From Flavobacterium chilense (GTDB taxonomy: Bacteria > Bacteroidota > Bacteroidia > Flavobacteriales > Flavobacteriaceae), in NCBI RefSeq assembly GCF_001602525.1, contig NZ_LSYT01000006.1, positions 469,903 through 533,902 on the forward strand: DNA of 64,000 bases, in the 5' to 3' direction. Shown in pieces: positions 1 through 9,239 of this stretch; the stretch's first letter is position 1; every line of letters begins with the position of its first letter. The notes under the pieces were generated by a model. That model was not told where the DNA came from. It saw nothing but the letters and a program-made list of their open reading frames with translations, and did not search any database. The position numbers and the translations under genes were made by a program.

Positions 1-187
1 AATTTGGCCAAATATCTGAAATCTGACAGAATATAATGAAACTGATTTTTTATCTTAATAAAAGAATATAACCCGGAAAGTTTGAGAACCAATATTTTGG
101 AGCCTAATATGCTGTTTAATAATACTCATTAAAATATTTGTTCATAATAAATTCAGGAAACGTTTCGTTATAAACGGTATAAAATGA

Positions 188-195
188 TACATTTG
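188..195 (+). promoter_or_regulatory. Candidate -7 element (TACATTTG) before the TPR gene
   Basis: TACATTTG matches the Bacteroidota -7 consensus TAnnTTTG and lies 19 bases before the ATG at 215. About 21 bases upstream there is only TTTC (163-166), an imperfect match to the -33 TTTG, so this is a partial promoter match. Bases 1-187 hold no gene I can recognise. Confidence 0.35.
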
Positions 196-214
196 AATAC
201 TAAATATAATTAAA

Positions 215-3200
215 ATGCGTAAACTTTCCTGGTTCTTTTTATTACCAATTATCCTTTTCTCGACCATAGTTTCGGCACAAAAATCAGCTATTTACACTTA
301 CGATTTAAAGGATTTTGACAAAGCACTGGCTTTATATAATGACAAACAATATGCTTCGGCACAACTTATTTTCGAACATGTAAAAAACAATGCAACGACC
401 GAAGAAGTTCAGTCAGATTGTGCCTATTACATCGCCAATTGTGCCATTAGAACCAACAAAGCCAATGCAGATGCTTTGATGGAAAAATTCGTAAACGATT
501 ATCCAACAAGTACCAAGCAAAATCAGGCTTATATCGAAGTTGCCCAGTTTTTCTTTGAACAGGGAAATTATCCAAAAGCATTGCAATGGTTTGATAAAGT
601 AGATGAAAGCTATATGAGCAAATCCGATTCGGATAAATTTAATTTCCAAAAAGGATACAGTTACTTCAATGCCAAAAAGAAAAAAGAAGCCGTAACTTAT
701 TTTAATAAAGTGGTAAATTCTCCAGAATTTGGTTCTCAGGCAAAGTATTATTTAGGATTTATGGCTTACGAAGGTGATGATTACAAAGAAGCAACCAAAT
801 ATTTTGATGAGGTTTCGGGCGAAGAAAAATACAAGGAAAAGCTTTCGTACTATCAGGCTGATATGAATTTCAAACTTGGAAATTTCCAAAAAGCAATCGA
901 TTTGGGGCAAACAGCAATGGCTAAATCAAATGCGCTTGAAAAATCAGAACTAAATAAAATTATTGGAGAAAGCTATTTCAACTTAAAACAATACGGTAAA
1001 GCGATTCCGTTTTTAGAGCAATATGCCGGTAAAAAAGGAAAATGGAACAATACTGACTTTTATCAGCTAGGTTATGCGTATTACGAACAAAAAGACTTCG
1101 AAAAAGCAATTTCCCAATTTAATAAAATTATTGAAGGAAAAGATTTTGTAGCTCAAAATGCTTATTATCATTTAGGTTTAAGTTATTTAAATACAGGAAA
1201 AAAACAAGAAGCTTTGAATGCTTTTAAAAATGCTTCTGAAATGGATTTTAACGCACAGATTCAGGAAGATGCAGCTTTAAATTATGCCAAAGTAAGTTAT
1301 GATATTGGTAACGCCTATCAAACTGTTCCCGGAGTTTTACTTGATTTCTTAAAAAAATACCCAAATAATTCAAGCCGTTCTGAAATAGAAAAGTTATTGG
1401 TTGATTCTTATATTTCAACCAAAAACTACAAAGAAGCACTTTCATTATTAGAAAAAAACAGATCGGCAGAAAACAAAGCAGCATACCAAAAAGTGCTTTT
1501 TTACAGAGGAGTTGAATTGTTCAACGAATCGAATTATACAGAAGCGGGAAAAATGTTTAAAAACGCTATAAGCGAACAAAAAACGCCTGAGTTTACAGCA
1601 CGTGCTACTTTCTGGAAAGCCGAAACAGAATATGTTTCTGATGATTTCTCAAATGCATTATTGACCTACAAGCAATTTGCAGGATTAGCTGCTGCAAAAA
1701 CAACTGATGAATATAAAAATATCAATTATAATATTGGGTACACTTATTTTAAATTGAAAGAATACGATCAGGCAGGAAATTCTTTTCAGGCGCAAATTGA
1801 TAATTCGAAAGAAGATAAAGTGCGTTTAAACGATTCATATTTACGTTTGGGAGATTGTCGTTTTGTAAATGCAAAATATAGTGCGGCAAACGAAGCTTAT
1901 GCTAAAGCAATTGAAGCAAAAGGTGTAGATGCTGATTACGCTCAGTTTCAAAAAGCAATTTCTTATGGTTTCATGTCTAAAAACGACAAGAAAGTAGACG
2001 AGTTGAATAATTTCCTTCAGATGTATAAAAAATCATCTTATCGTGATGATGCTTTGTATGAATTAGGAAATACATATGTAGCAGAGAAAAAGAACGATCA
2101 GGCAATTAAAACTTACGATCAGTTAATTTCTGAATATAAAAACGGGTCATTTACTTCGAAAGCAATTTTAAAACAAGGTTTGATCTATTACAATTCAGAT
2201 CGTGATGATCAGGCACTAGTTAAATTTAAAAAGGTAGCGGCAGAATTTCCAAAAACTCCCGAAGCTTTAGAAGCAGTTTCTACTGCAAGATTAATTTATG
2301 TTGATTCAGGAAAAGTAGATGAATATGCAACCTGGGTTCGTACATTAGACTTCGTAGCGGTTACAGATGCAGAATTAGATAATGATACTTATGATGCAGC
2401 TTACAAACAATACAGTCAAAATAACAGCAAACAAGCCATTACTGGTTTTACAGGTTATATAAATAAATTTCCAAAAGGAATGCATGCACTTGAGGCTAAT
2501 TTTTATCTGGCACAATTGTCTTATGCAGAAGGTTCAGAAACCAAATCAGTAGCAAATTACCAATATGTAACTGATCAGCCAAGAAATGAGTTTACAGAAC
2601 AATCTTTAACCAGATTAGGGCAGATTTATTTGAAAGCAAAAGATTGCGATAAGTCGATTCCGGTTTTAACACGTTTAGAAAACGAAGCCGATTTTCCGCA
2701 GAACAAAAGTTTTGCACAGGCAAATTTGATGAAATGTTATTATGACAAAAAAGATTATGATAACTCAGTAATTTTTGCAGACAAAGTATTGCAGAACCCA
2801 AAAGCAGATGCAAATGTAAAAGCTGATGCCCAAATTATCGTGGCACGTGCAGCAATGCAAACCGGAGATGAAGATAAAGCCAAAGCGGCATACGCCAAAT
2901 TATCTGCAACATCAAAAGGAGAATTAGCAGCAGAAGCCTTGTATTATGATGCTTATTTTAAAACAAAAGAAGGCAAATTTGATGCATCAAACGTTTCTGT
3001 TCAAAAGCTGGCTAAAAATTATTCGGCTTATAAATATTACGGAGCAAAAAGTTTGGTTCTAATGGCTAAAAACTTCTACGGATTAAAAGACAGTTATCAG
3101 GCAACTTATATTTTAGATAATGTAATCAACAATTTCACAGATTATCAGGATGTTGTAGAAGAAGCTAAAAAAGAGCTAAGTGCAATAAAATTAGAAGAAT

Positions 3201-3229
3201 CTAAAACGAACTCCTCAATTACAAAATAG
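215..3229 (+). CDS. Large exported tetratricopeptide-repeat protein
   Basis: The protein has 1004 residues. A signal peptide (about 1-21, ending VSAQ) lacks a lipobox Cys, so a periplasmic or outer-membrane-associated location is likely. The rest is a long array of TPR-like helical pairs, with recurrent Y-A-Q/F-x-K-A and A-x-Y-x-L-G-x-x-Y patterns such as AYYHLGLSYLNTGKKQEALN near residue 320 and DDALYELGNTYVAEKKNDQA near 610. No catalytic motif is visible, so a scaffolding role in an envelope complex is the reasonable inference. It precedes, on the same strand, a PhzF-like enzyme and a plug-less outer-membrane barrel, and the pairing with the barrel suggests an envelope function. It has the wrong size and no lipobox for SprE/PorW, so I do not give it that name. 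Confidence 0.85.
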   Translation: MRKLSWFFLLPIILFSTIVSAQKSAIYTYDLKDFDKALALYNDKQYASAQLIFEHVKNNATTEEVQSDCAYYIANCAIRTNKANADALMEKFVNDYPTSTKQNQAYIEVAQFFFEQGNYPKALQWFDKVDESYMSKSDSDKFNFQKGYSYFNAKKKKEAVTYFNKVVNSPEFGSQAKYYLGFMAYEGDDYKEATKYFDEVSGEEKYKEKLSYYQADMNFKLGNFQKAIDLGQTAMAKSNALEKSELNKIIGESYFNLKQYGKAIPFLEQYAGKKGKWNNTDFYQLGYAYYEQKDFEKAISQFNKIIEGKDFVAQNAYYHLGLSYLNTGKKQEALNAFKNASEMDFNAQIQEDAALNYAKVSYDIGNAYQTVPGVLLDFLKKYPNNSSRSEIEKLLVDSYISTKNYKEALSLLEKNRSAENKAAYQKVLFYRGVELFNESNYTEAGKMFKNAISEQKTPEFTARATFWKAETEYVSDDFSNALLTYKQFAGLAAAKTTDEYKNINYNIGYTYFKLKEYDQAGNSFQAQIDNSKEDKVRLNDSYLRLGDCRFVNAKYSAANEAYAKAIEAKGVDADYAQFQKAISYGFMSKNDKKVDELNNFLQMYKKSSYRDDALYELGNTYVAEKKNDQAIKTYDQLISEYKNGSFTSKAILKQGLIYYNSDRDDQALVKFKKVAAEFPKTPEALEAVSTARLIYVDSGKVDEYATWVRTLDFVAVTDAELDNDTYDAAYKQYSQNNSKQAITGFTGYINKFPKGMHALEANFYLAQLSYAEGSETKSVANYQYVTDQPRNEFTEQSLTRLGQIYLKAKDCDKSIPVLTRLENEADFPQNKSFAQANLMKCYYDKKDYDNSVIFADKVLQNPKADANVKADAQIIVARAAMQTGDEDKAKAAYAKLSATSKGELAAEALYYDAYFKTKEGKFDASNVSVQKLAKNYSAYKYYGAKSLVLMAKNFYGLKDSYQATYILDNVINNFTDYQDVVEEAKKELSAIKLEESKTNSSITK

Positions 3230-3245
3230 TTATAAGTTATAAGTA

Positions 3246-3275
3246 AGAAGTAAAATGCTTTTGCATTTTACTTCT
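3246..3275. repeat. Perfect 13-bp hairpin in the TPR-phzF gap
   Basis: AGAAGTAAAATGC and its exact complement are separated by a TTTT loop. There is no following T-run, so it is not a classic terminator. The word 'gtaaaatg' recurs in the next gap (about 4207-4222), which links it to the family of short words that fills Flavobacterium intergenic regions. Confidence 0.6.
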
Positions 3276-3297
3276 CACAAAACACATTTTACAAAAT

Positions 3298-4161
3298 ATG
3301 AATTTACCTTTTTATATAGTTGATGTTTTTGCTGATAAAAAATATGCCGGAAATCAGTTGGCTGTTTTTTTAGAAGCACAAAATTTAAGTTCAGAAGAAA
3401 TGCAGCAGATTGCGAGAGAGATAAACTTCGCAGAAAGCACATTTATAACAAAACTAGACAGAGAAAACAATAAGGCAGAAATTAGAATATTTACTCCGGC
3501 TCATGAAATGCAGTTTGCAGGACATCCAATAATTGGAACTTCGTGGGTTTTGATCAATAAAATATTTGATAATTCACCTGATGAAATTAAACTAGAGGTT
3601 CCAATTGGACCAATTCCAATTCATCAGTCAGAAGATTTAATCTGGTTAAAAGCAGCACAACCGAAATTCTGGGATATTTTTTCGAAAGAAGATTTTACAG
3701 TATTCAGTAATCTGAAAAAAGAAGATTTCGAAAACCAATTTCCAATTCAGGAAGTCACAACCGGAAGTGCATTTGTAATGGTTGGACTAAGTAACAAAAG
3801 AGCTTTAGAAAATCTGGTTTTAGACAAAGATAAAGCAGACGAATGGATGAAAAATAATTGTAAAACCGATCATAGAGGCCTATACTTTTATTATTTAGAA
3901 GGTTCAGAATTATTTAGCCGAATGTTGTGTATCGAATACAATCAATTGGTCGAAGATGCAGCAACAGGAAGCGCAAGTACATGTTTACAGGCCTTTCTTT
4001 TAAAATATCATTTACCACAATTTGAAATGATTAATTATCAGGGAGATTATATCAATCGTCCGTCCCAAATTTATTTTAAAGGAAAATTAACCGAAAATCA
4101 ATTTGATATTAAAATAGGGGGAAAAGCTCAGTTTGTAGCAAAAGGAGAGTGGGAAGCTTAG
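3298..4161 (+). CDS. PhzF-family isomerase/epimerase
   Basis: The protein has 287 residues, the usual family length of 260-300. It has the two-lobed PhzF fold signatures: N-terminal FYIVDVFADKKYAGNQLAVF, then NFAESTFI carrying the Glu that acts as general acid/base in PhzF, then MQFAGHPIIGTSWVL, and in the second lobe VEDAATGSASTCLQAFL. PhzF itself isomerises a dihydro-hydroxyanthranilate in phenazine synthesis. There are no other phenazine genes here, so the substrate is unknown and 'phenazine biosynthesis' should not be taken literally. It is cytoplasmic, with no signal peptide. It lies 68 bp after the TPR gene with a perfect hairpin in the gap. Confidence 0.9.
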   Translation: MNLPFYIVDVFADKKYAGNQLAVFLEAQNLSSEEMQQIAREINFAESTFITKLDRENNKAEIRIFTPAHEMQFAGHPIIGTSWVLINKIFDNSPDEIKLEVPIGPIPIHQSEDLIWLKAAQPKFWDIFSKEDFTVFSNLKKEDFENQFPIQEVTTGSAFVMVGLSNKRALENLVLDKDKADEWMKNNCKTDHRGLYFYYLEGSELFSRMLCIEYNQLVEDAATGSASTCLQAFLLKYHLPQFEMINYQGDYINRPSQIYFKGKLTENQFDIKIGGKAQFVAKGEWEA

Positions 4162-4291
4162 TAATTAGAAAATTGAGAGAATTAAAAAATTAGATAATTG
4201 TGAAATGTAAAAAGTAAAATGTGAGATCTATATTGTGCATGCTTTTCACAACTTACATTTGACAGAAGACATTTTACAAAACAAAAGAAAT

Positions 4292-6043
4292 ATGAAAATT
4301 AATTGCCAGAATAAAATCATTATTTTACTACTATTGTTTGTGGTTCAGCTTTCGTTTTCGCAGAAGAAAAACGAAACAATAGGAACAGAAACCGTAAATG
4401 TTGTAAAACCCTATTCGCCAACAATTTCTGATGCGTTTAAAGTAAAAGAAACACCATCACTTGACGATACCGGAAATCAGCCCAAAGAAACCATAAAATA
4501 TAGTATTTTATCAGTTCCTGTGGCTTCTACTTTTACACCTTCAAAAGGAAAAGCTGAAGGTGTGGAAAAATCAAAAAAAGAAAAATTGTTTAATAATTAT
4601 GCTACTTTAGGAGTGGGAAATTATGGAACATTAAATGCTGAATTGTTCGTAAATCAGGATTTAGGAAACAATGATTATGTAGCAGGAATGTTTCGTCATC
4701 ACTCTTCTCAGGGCGGAGTAAAAGGTGTAGAGTTAAACGATGAATTTTACGATACAGCATTCGATGTAGGTTATGGTGTAAACAATCGTGATATGGCGTG
4801 GAATGTTGGTTTAGGATATCAAAACCAACTTTACAACTGGTATGGTTTGCCTGCTGATTTTGGAGCAACTCTGGCAGGACAAACCCGTGATGATTTGATT
4901 AGAGGCATCAATCCAAATCATTCATACAACACTATTTCATTAGGAGGAAATATTGAATTCAACGAAGGGATTTTCAGTAAAATCTCAACTAAATTCACTC
5001 ATTTTTCAGATAGTTTCTCCTCTTCAGAAAATCGTTTCTATGTAAAACCTTCTTTCAAAGTAGATGTAATGGGACAATCGATCAATACAAATATTATTGT
5101 AGACCATGTTAGCGGATCTTTCGAACATAATTATGAGCGAAATAATACACAGCCGTTAAAATACAGTTTGACTAATTTTGGAATTGAACCAAGTTTTGTG
5201 GTTCTTGAAAACGACTGGACATTAGAATTAGGAGCCGGATTATTTTATGGATTAGATTCAGAAAACAGCGGAAACAAATTTTATGTTTATCCAAAAATAA
5301 ACGCATCTTATAAATTAGTAGGTGATTTAATGATTTTTTATACAGGAGCAAAAGGAGGTTTGGAGCAAAACTCATATGCTGATTTTGTAACAGTTAATCC
5401 TTTCTTGTCTCCAACACTAAATATGAGACCAACCAGTAATCAATATACTGTTTTTGCAGGTTTAAAAGGTAAACTGGCAAACAATATTAATTATAACCTG
5501 ACAGGATCTTATCTAAACGAAAAAAATAAAGCATTATACGTAGCCAATAGTTATACAGAAGATTTCTCAAATCAGAATTATGCTTTTGGGAACTCTTTTG
5601 GAGTTGTTTATGATGATGTGAGAACATTTCGTTTCTATGGAGAATTAAAAGCTGATTTTTCAAGAAATGTTTCTTTTGGAATCAACGGGACATTTAACAG
5701 TTACAAAACAGATGGATTAGAAGCATGGAATTTACCTTCTATGAAACTGAGTTCTACTCTGGATGTAAATATTACAAAACAATGGTATGCCGGTTTAAAT
5801 GTTTTCTTTGTAGGTGAACGTAAAGACTCACAAATGAATCCTGATTTAGGTCCGGAACTTAAAATTTATACTTTAAAAAGTTATTTTGATGCCAATGCAC
5901 ATTTAGGATACAAATACAATGAACGTTTAACCTGTTTCTTAAAATTAAATAATATTGGAAATCAAGCCTATGAAAAATGGCTGAATTATCCTGTACAAGG
6001 ATTTCAGGTATTAGTAGGAGCTAATTATAAATTCGATTTTTAA
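4292..6043 (+). CDS. TonB-receptor-like outer-membrane beta-barrel without plug
   Basis: I place the start at the ATG at 4292, because MKINCQNK leads directly into a hydrophobic signal peptide ending SFSQ. The open frame runs 19 codons further upstream through intergenic-type words. The mature protein (583 residues with signal) begins with a Pro/Thr-rich stretch including VKPYSPTISDAFKVKETP, then becomes a string of alternating amphipathic beta strands (about residues 110-583), ending ...VLVGANYKFDF with a C-terminal Phe typical of outer-membrane barrels. No plug domain is recognisable and no TonB box is certain. NIGNQAYEKWLNYP near the C-terminus resembles the last strands of TonB-dependent receptors. 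It may form an envelope unit with the TPR protein upstream. The ligand is unknown. Confidence 0.8.
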   Translation: MKINCQNKIIILLLLFVVQLSFSQKKNETIGTETVNVVKPYSPTISDAFKVKETPSLDDTGNQPKETIKYSILSVPVASTFTPSKGKAEGVEKSKKEKLFNNYATLGVGNYGTLNAELFVNQDLGNNDYVAGMFRHHSSQGGVKGVELNDEFYDTAFDVGYGVNNRDMAWNVGLGYQNQLYNWYGLPADFGATLAGQTRDDLIRGINPNHSYNTISLGGNIEFNEGIFSKISTKFTHFSDSFSSSENRFYVKPSFKVDVMGQSINTNIIVDHVSGSFEHNYERNNTQPLKYSLTNFGIEPSFVVLENDWTLELGAGLFYGLDSENSGNKFYVYPKINASYKLVGDLMIFYTGAKGGLEQNSYADFVTVNPFLSPTLNMRPTSNQYTVFAGLKGKLANNINYNLTGSYLNEKNKALYVANSYTEDFSNQNYAFGNSFGVVYDDVRTFRFYGELKADFSRNVSFGINGTFNSYKTDGLEAWNLPSMKLSSTLDVNITKQWYAGLNVFFVGERKDSQMNPDLGPELKIYTLKSYFDANAHLGYKYNERLTCFLKLNNIGNQAYEKWLNYPVQGFQVLVGANYKFDF

Positions 6044-6048
6044 GTTTT

Positions 6049-6140
6049 TTAACCGCGAAGCACGCTAAGATTTTACCTAAAGTTACGTTTATAAACACTA
6101 AGTCCGCAAAGCTGGTTTAATACACAGCTTTGCGGATTTT
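6049..6140. repeat. Intergenic word repeat ending in a terminator-like hairpin
   Basis: The stretch contains the words 'ccgcgaagcacgctaagatt' and 'cactaagtccgcaaag', which belong to a dispersed repeat style common between Flavobacterium genes. Its right end is a 12-bp perfect hairpin (TCCGCAAAGCTG / CAGCTTTGCGGA, 6103-6136) followed by TTTT, which could terminate transcription of the barrel gene. Confidence 0.55.
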
Positions 6141-6253
6141 GCATTTTATAATTGGTGAAAATTTGTGTAATTCATGGTGAAAAAAATGGCGATCTTTGCA
6201 TAAAACTTTACTTCCTTTGTGTTGAATCAGGTTTTATTATAAAAATAGTCAAG

Positions 6254-6784
6254 ATGGAAATCAAACTCAGACAAGAAAATGAAAACGATCACAAAAAGGT
6301 TTTTCAATTAATCGAAAAGGCTTTTGAAAAAGAAGAATATAGCGATCACAAAGAGCAATTTCTGGTAGAAAGATTAAGAAAATCAGAAGCTTTTATTCCG
6401 GAGTTGTCAATTGTTGCAGAAATAGATAATGAGATTGTAGGGCATATTTTATTAACCAGGTTAGAGATCAAAAATAATACAACATCATTTCAGTCTTTAG
6501 CCCTGGCGCCTGTTTCAGTATTGCCGGAATTTCAGGGAAAAGGAATCGGGGCAAAACTAATTTTATACAGTCATAAAATTGCAAAAGAACTGGGTTATAA
6601 ATCGATTATCCTATTAGGGCATCAGCATTATTATCCAAGATTTGGTTATGAGCTTTGTAAAAAATACAATATCGAAATGCCTTTTGATGTTCCTGCTGAA
6701 AATTGTATGGTTATTGAGCTTGTAAAAGATGGACTAAAAGATGTAAGTGGTAAAGTAATTTATCCAGATGCATTTTTGGAATAA
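6254..6784 (+). CDS. GNAT-family N-acetyltransferase
   Basis: I chose the ATG at 6254 (MEIKLRQENENDHKKVFQLI). The frame is open for 34 more codons upstream, but these have no homologous look. The 176-residue protein shows the GNAT core: an N-terminal beta-alpha unit, an acidic DNEIVGHILLTRLEI strand, then LALAPVSVLPEFQGKGIGAK (about 88-107) containing the acetyl-CoA pyrophosphate loop Q-G-K-G-I-G-A, and LGYKSIILLGHQHYYPRFGY (about 117-136). The latter is typical of the YhbS-like subgroup. The acceptor substrate cannot be read from sequence. It is a soluble cytoplasmic protein and stands alone after a hairpin. Confidence 0.9.
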   Translation: MEIKLRQENENDHKKVFQLIEKAFEKEEYSDHKEQFLVERLRKSEAFIPELSIVAEIDNEIVGHILLTRLEIKNNTTSFQSLALAPVSVLPEFQGKGIGAKLILYSHKIAKELGYKSIILLGHQHYYPRFGYELCKKYNIEMPFDVPAENCMVIELVKDGLKDVSGKVIYPDAFLE

Positions 6785-6849
6785 AAATTTAGACAAAGAA
6801 AAAAAAACTTTGCACCTTTGCATCTCAAAACCTCAGTACTTCAAAAAAA

Positions 6850-7299
6850 ATGACTTTCAAACAAAAAATACATTCACATTATTTACTAATGGTTCAGGAC
6901 CGAATTGATGTTTTTAGAGACATGATTTCGGCTTTGACCGAAGATTCTAAAAACGATGCCAAAGGTTCTGCAGGAGATAAGCACGAAACAGCGCTGTCGA
7001 TGATGCATATCGAACAGGAAAAGCTTACCAATAAACTAAAAGAATCGATTGCTCAAAAAGCAATTTTAGATAAAATTGACGCTTCAAAAACCACTGAAAA
7101 TATCATTTCGGGAAGTTTAGTAAAAGCGAACGGAATCTATTTGTATGTAAGTGTTGCGCTTCCGAAAATAGCAATTGATGGCATCAACGTTATTGCGCTT
7201 TCACCACAATCTCCTTTGGGTTCTCATTTGATGGGGAATAAAGTAGGATTTCAGTTTGAGATTAATAAGACGCATTATACTGTTGAGAGTGTAGATTAA
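6850..7299 (+). CDS. GreA-C-like small protein with N-terminal helical arm
   Basis: The protein has 149 residues. The N-terminal half (1-90) is helical and charged, with AGDKHETALSMMHIEQEKL. The C-terminal part has an FKBP-like GreA/GreB ending: VIALSPQSPLGSHLMGNKVG followed by QFEINKTHYTVESVD, comparable to the 'SP(L/I)GxALxGKxxGD' segment of Gre factors. Relatives are sometimes labelled 3-oxoacyl-ACP synthase, but I see no thiolase fold here. A role at RNA polymerase is an inference from the fold. It lies 65 bp after the acetyltransferase, separated by the words 'ctttgcacctttgcatctc'. Confidence 0.7.
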   Translation: MTFKQKIHSHYLLMVQDRIDVFRDMISALTEDSKNDAKGSAGDKHETALSMMHIEQEKLTNKLKESIAQKAILDKIDASKTTENIISGSLVKANGIYLYVSVALPKIAIDGINVIALSPQSPLGSHLMGNKVGFQFEINKTHYTVESVD

Positions 7300-7347
7300 T
7301 AAACTGAATTTATTGTTTAGTATTTTAAAGAAAATTATAATTGTATT

Positions 7348-7806
7348 TTATTGTTGTTTTAGCAATTTGGCAAGATTATGATTTAAATTCTTAATATCTG
7401 TATCTAAAACCGAAAAGAATTTTTTATCAAAATCTTCTACAGTTACAATCGCTTTTTTTGCAATTTCTTTTCCAATATCAGTAAGTACGACAATTTTTGC
7501 TCTGGTATCTGTAGCGTGTTCTTGTCTTTTAATGAACTTTTTTTGTTGTAAAGTTCTAAGCACTGTAGAAGTTGTCATTGGATCTATTTTTGTATGAGAT
7601 GATAGTATTATTTGGGTTACTTCCTGTTTGTGAAGTGTAAGCCAGTGTATACTTGCCATAAGTACAAATTGCGAATGCGTTATATTGTATTGTTCTAAGG
7701 CTTTTTTGATCTCACGTTGCCAAAGATTAGTTACTTGCCACAACAAAAAACCAGAGCTGTCGTCTGGTTTTTCTACACTAAAAGTGTTATCTGTTGATTT
7801 AGTCAT
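7348..7806 (-). CDS. MarR-family transcriptional regulator
   Basis: The protein has 152 residues with the MarR winged-helix arrangement: helix 1 around FLLWQVTNLWQREIKKAL, the recognition region SSHTKIDPMTTSTVLRTLQQ (about 70-89), then the wing KKFIKRQEHATDTRAKIVVL with the family D-x-R-A. It is the third gene of a minus-strand operon after the SRPBCC and EVE genes, starting 9 bp after the EVE stop. Family members usually repress their own operon and respond to small phenolic or oxidising ligands. The short inverted repeat at 8714-8725, immediately upstream of the operon's -7 element, is the obvious candidate operator, although the link is inferred. Confidence 0.92.
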   Translation of the reverse strand: MTKSTDNTFSVEKPDDSSGFLLWQVTNLWQREIKKALEQYNITHSQFVLMASIHWLTLHKQEVTQIILSSHTKIDPMTTSTVLRTLQQKKFIKRQEHATDTRAKIVVLTDIGKEIAKKAIVTVEDFDKKFFSVLDTDIKNLNHNLAKLLKQQ

Positions 7807-7815
7807 TTTAAAATT

Positions 7816-8259
7816 TTATTTTCGATTTGCGAGTATCGTTTCATCGCAAATCATTTTTGAAGTTATAAAGTTAAAATCATTTTCGTTGATTTCAAAAAAA
7901 CCGTATCGAAATGGATAACCCCAATGTTTTTTGTCTGTAATAAATTCAAGATTTTCAATCATAGGAAGTATTGAAACTTCATTACATTTCAGGAATTCTA
8001 TATTTCTTCTGAAAGGCTTGAATTGCTCTGTCATTTGAAAGGAATATACACGATCATCGCTTACTTTTCCTAGCGCAGTAAACATTTGATACTTTTCATT
8101 TTCCGTCATTTTTATTTTAGAAGAATATATTAGGATATAATCATCTTGTTTCATTCTTTTCAAAGGAGCTTCTTTTCCATGGCAAACTTGAATGAAGTTG
8201 CCATTAATTGCTAGTTGCGCATGTTCTTTTGAAATAGCGGCAATCCAATATCTACTCAT
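7816..8259 (-). CDS. EVE-domain protein
   Basis: The start is taken at the ATG at 8259 (MSRYWIAAISKEHAQLAING). The eight extra upstream codons lie inside the preceding gene. The 147-residue protein is a complete EVE (PUA-like) domain: SRYWIAAISKEHA at the N-terminus, GKEAPLKRMKQDDYILIYSS, FTALGKVSDDRVY, and the closing ITDKKHWGYPFRYGFFEIN. EVE domains bind modified bases in nucleic acids. Small stand-alone members are widespread and their cellular role is mostly unproven. The start overlaps the stop of the SRPBCC gene by 8 bp, indicating translational coupling. Pairing with MarR and SRPBCC genes points to a small stress-response operon rather than a restriction system. Confidence 0.9.
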   Translation of the reverse strand: MSRYWIAAISKEHAQLAINGNFIQVCHGKEAPLKRMKQDDYILIYSSKIKMTENEKYQMFTALGKVSDDRVYSFQMTEQFKPFRRNIEFLKCNEVSILPMIENLEFITDKKHWGYPFRYGFFEINENDFNFITSKMICDETILANRK

Positions 8260-8680
8260 TGCTGATTTTTTTTGCATTTTCAATTTGATTTGTAATGTCT
8301 GCTGCTAAATGGTCAACAATTCCTTTAGCAACTAATTTTACCCATAAAAATGATAAAATCCCTTTTACAGTCATTGTTACAGAAATTTTAAGCCCATCGC
8401 TTGTATCTTCATAAGTATGTTCTCCATACATTTTGGCAAGAGGAAAAACTGTTAAGTCAGTAAATTTTTTGTTTTCCATAACTTCAACTAGTTTTATTTT
8501 TACTTTAGGTCCTCCTTTTGGTTTAAGAAGAAAGTAATTACCAACTCTAAACTCTCCTAAAAGTTGAGAGTCTTCTACAGTATCATCCCATTTTTTCCAA
8601 TTATTAATGTCTGTTGTCAGTTTCCAAATTTGCTCTTTGGTAATTTCTGTTGTAGTTACAGAATACGATCTTGTCCACAT
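8252..8680 (-). CDS. SRPBCC (START/Bet v1-like) ligand-binding protein
   Basis: I start at the ATG at 8680 (MWTRSYSVTTTEITKEQIWK), 142 residues. The upstream part of the frame covers the putative -7 element. Typical SRPBCC features are TEITKEQIWKLTTDINNWKK near the N-terminus (the 'polyketide cyclase' W-x-x-W pattern), a hydrophobic beta-sheet core (FRVGNYFLLKPKGGPKVKIK), and a long C-terminal helix (VDHLAADITNQIENAKKI). Such proteins enclose hydrophobic small ligands. The ligand here is unknown. It is the first gene of the operon with the EVE and MarR genes. Confidence 0.85.
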   Translation of the reverse strand: MWTRSYSVTTTEITKEQIWKLTTDINNWKKWDDTVEDSQLLGEFRVGNYFLLKPKGGPKVKIKLVEVMENKKFTDLTVFPLAKMYGEHTYEDTSDGLKISVTMTVKGILSFLWVKLVAKGIVDHLAADITNQIENAKKISNE

Positions 8681-8704
8681 AATTTTTTTTAATTTTAATA
8701 AGTG

Positions 8705-8725
8705 CAAATATAGTAAGTGTACTTA
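8705..8725 (-). promoter_or_regulatory. Promoter -7 box with adjoining inverted repeat for the SRPBCC-EVE-MarR operon
   Basis: On the minus strand TATATTTG (8712-8705) matches TAnnTTTG perfectly, 24 bases before the ATG at 8680. Directly upstream lies the inverted repeat TAAGT-GT-ACTTA (8714-8725), within the -7/-33 spacer where a MarR dimer would block transcription. No convincing -33 TTG is seen at the expected distance. Confidence 0.5.
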
Positions 8726-9239
8726 TTAAATTGATAATATTTGATATTTTTTTTTTAGACAAGTTTTAAAGCTGCTAAAAAAAAACTTTTATACACTCAT
8801 TTTACTTTTTTTTAAATGAAAAAAAGTGTGTCACTTCAACCGAAGTGAGAAATTATACTAGAAACTCGAAAATGTTTGGAGATTTTCTGCAAGGAATTAC
8901 TATTGTGATTTCTTTCCATAGAAATGATTAAGATTGAGCATAGGATAATTTTTGAACAGTATTTTTTCTTTTGTTTATGAATTTTTCATGGATATTTAAA
9001 TATCTCAAGTTTTAATTCAAAGATTTGTTTAAAATCTTGTGTTTTACTCGTATTTCACCTCCGAAATTGAAAATTATAAGTTTCGGGCATTTTTTTATGC
9101 TAAAATTTTACATTTTATATGTAAAATTAAAATTATGATTTAAAATTATAACTGAAATTAGTATTTGTGTTTTTCAATTGTAACTATAAATGCATCTTTG
9201 CCCTATCAAAATGAAATTTAAAAATAAAAATATAAAATT
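8726..9239. other. Divergent intergenic region, no gene seen
   Basis: This is about 510 bp between the MarR operon and asnB. It holds a 7-bp hairpin with a 4-base loop (TCACTTC / GAAGTGA, 8832-8848) with no good T-run on either side, and AT-rich sequence without a convincing ORF. CATCTTTG at 9193-9200 is a one-mismatch -7 candidate for asnB. Confidence 0.4.

Noticed and set aside
8832..8848. Hairpin TCACTTC/GAAGTGA as a terminator
   Set aside because: No gene ends beside it and neither flank has a proper T-run; left as a structural element only.
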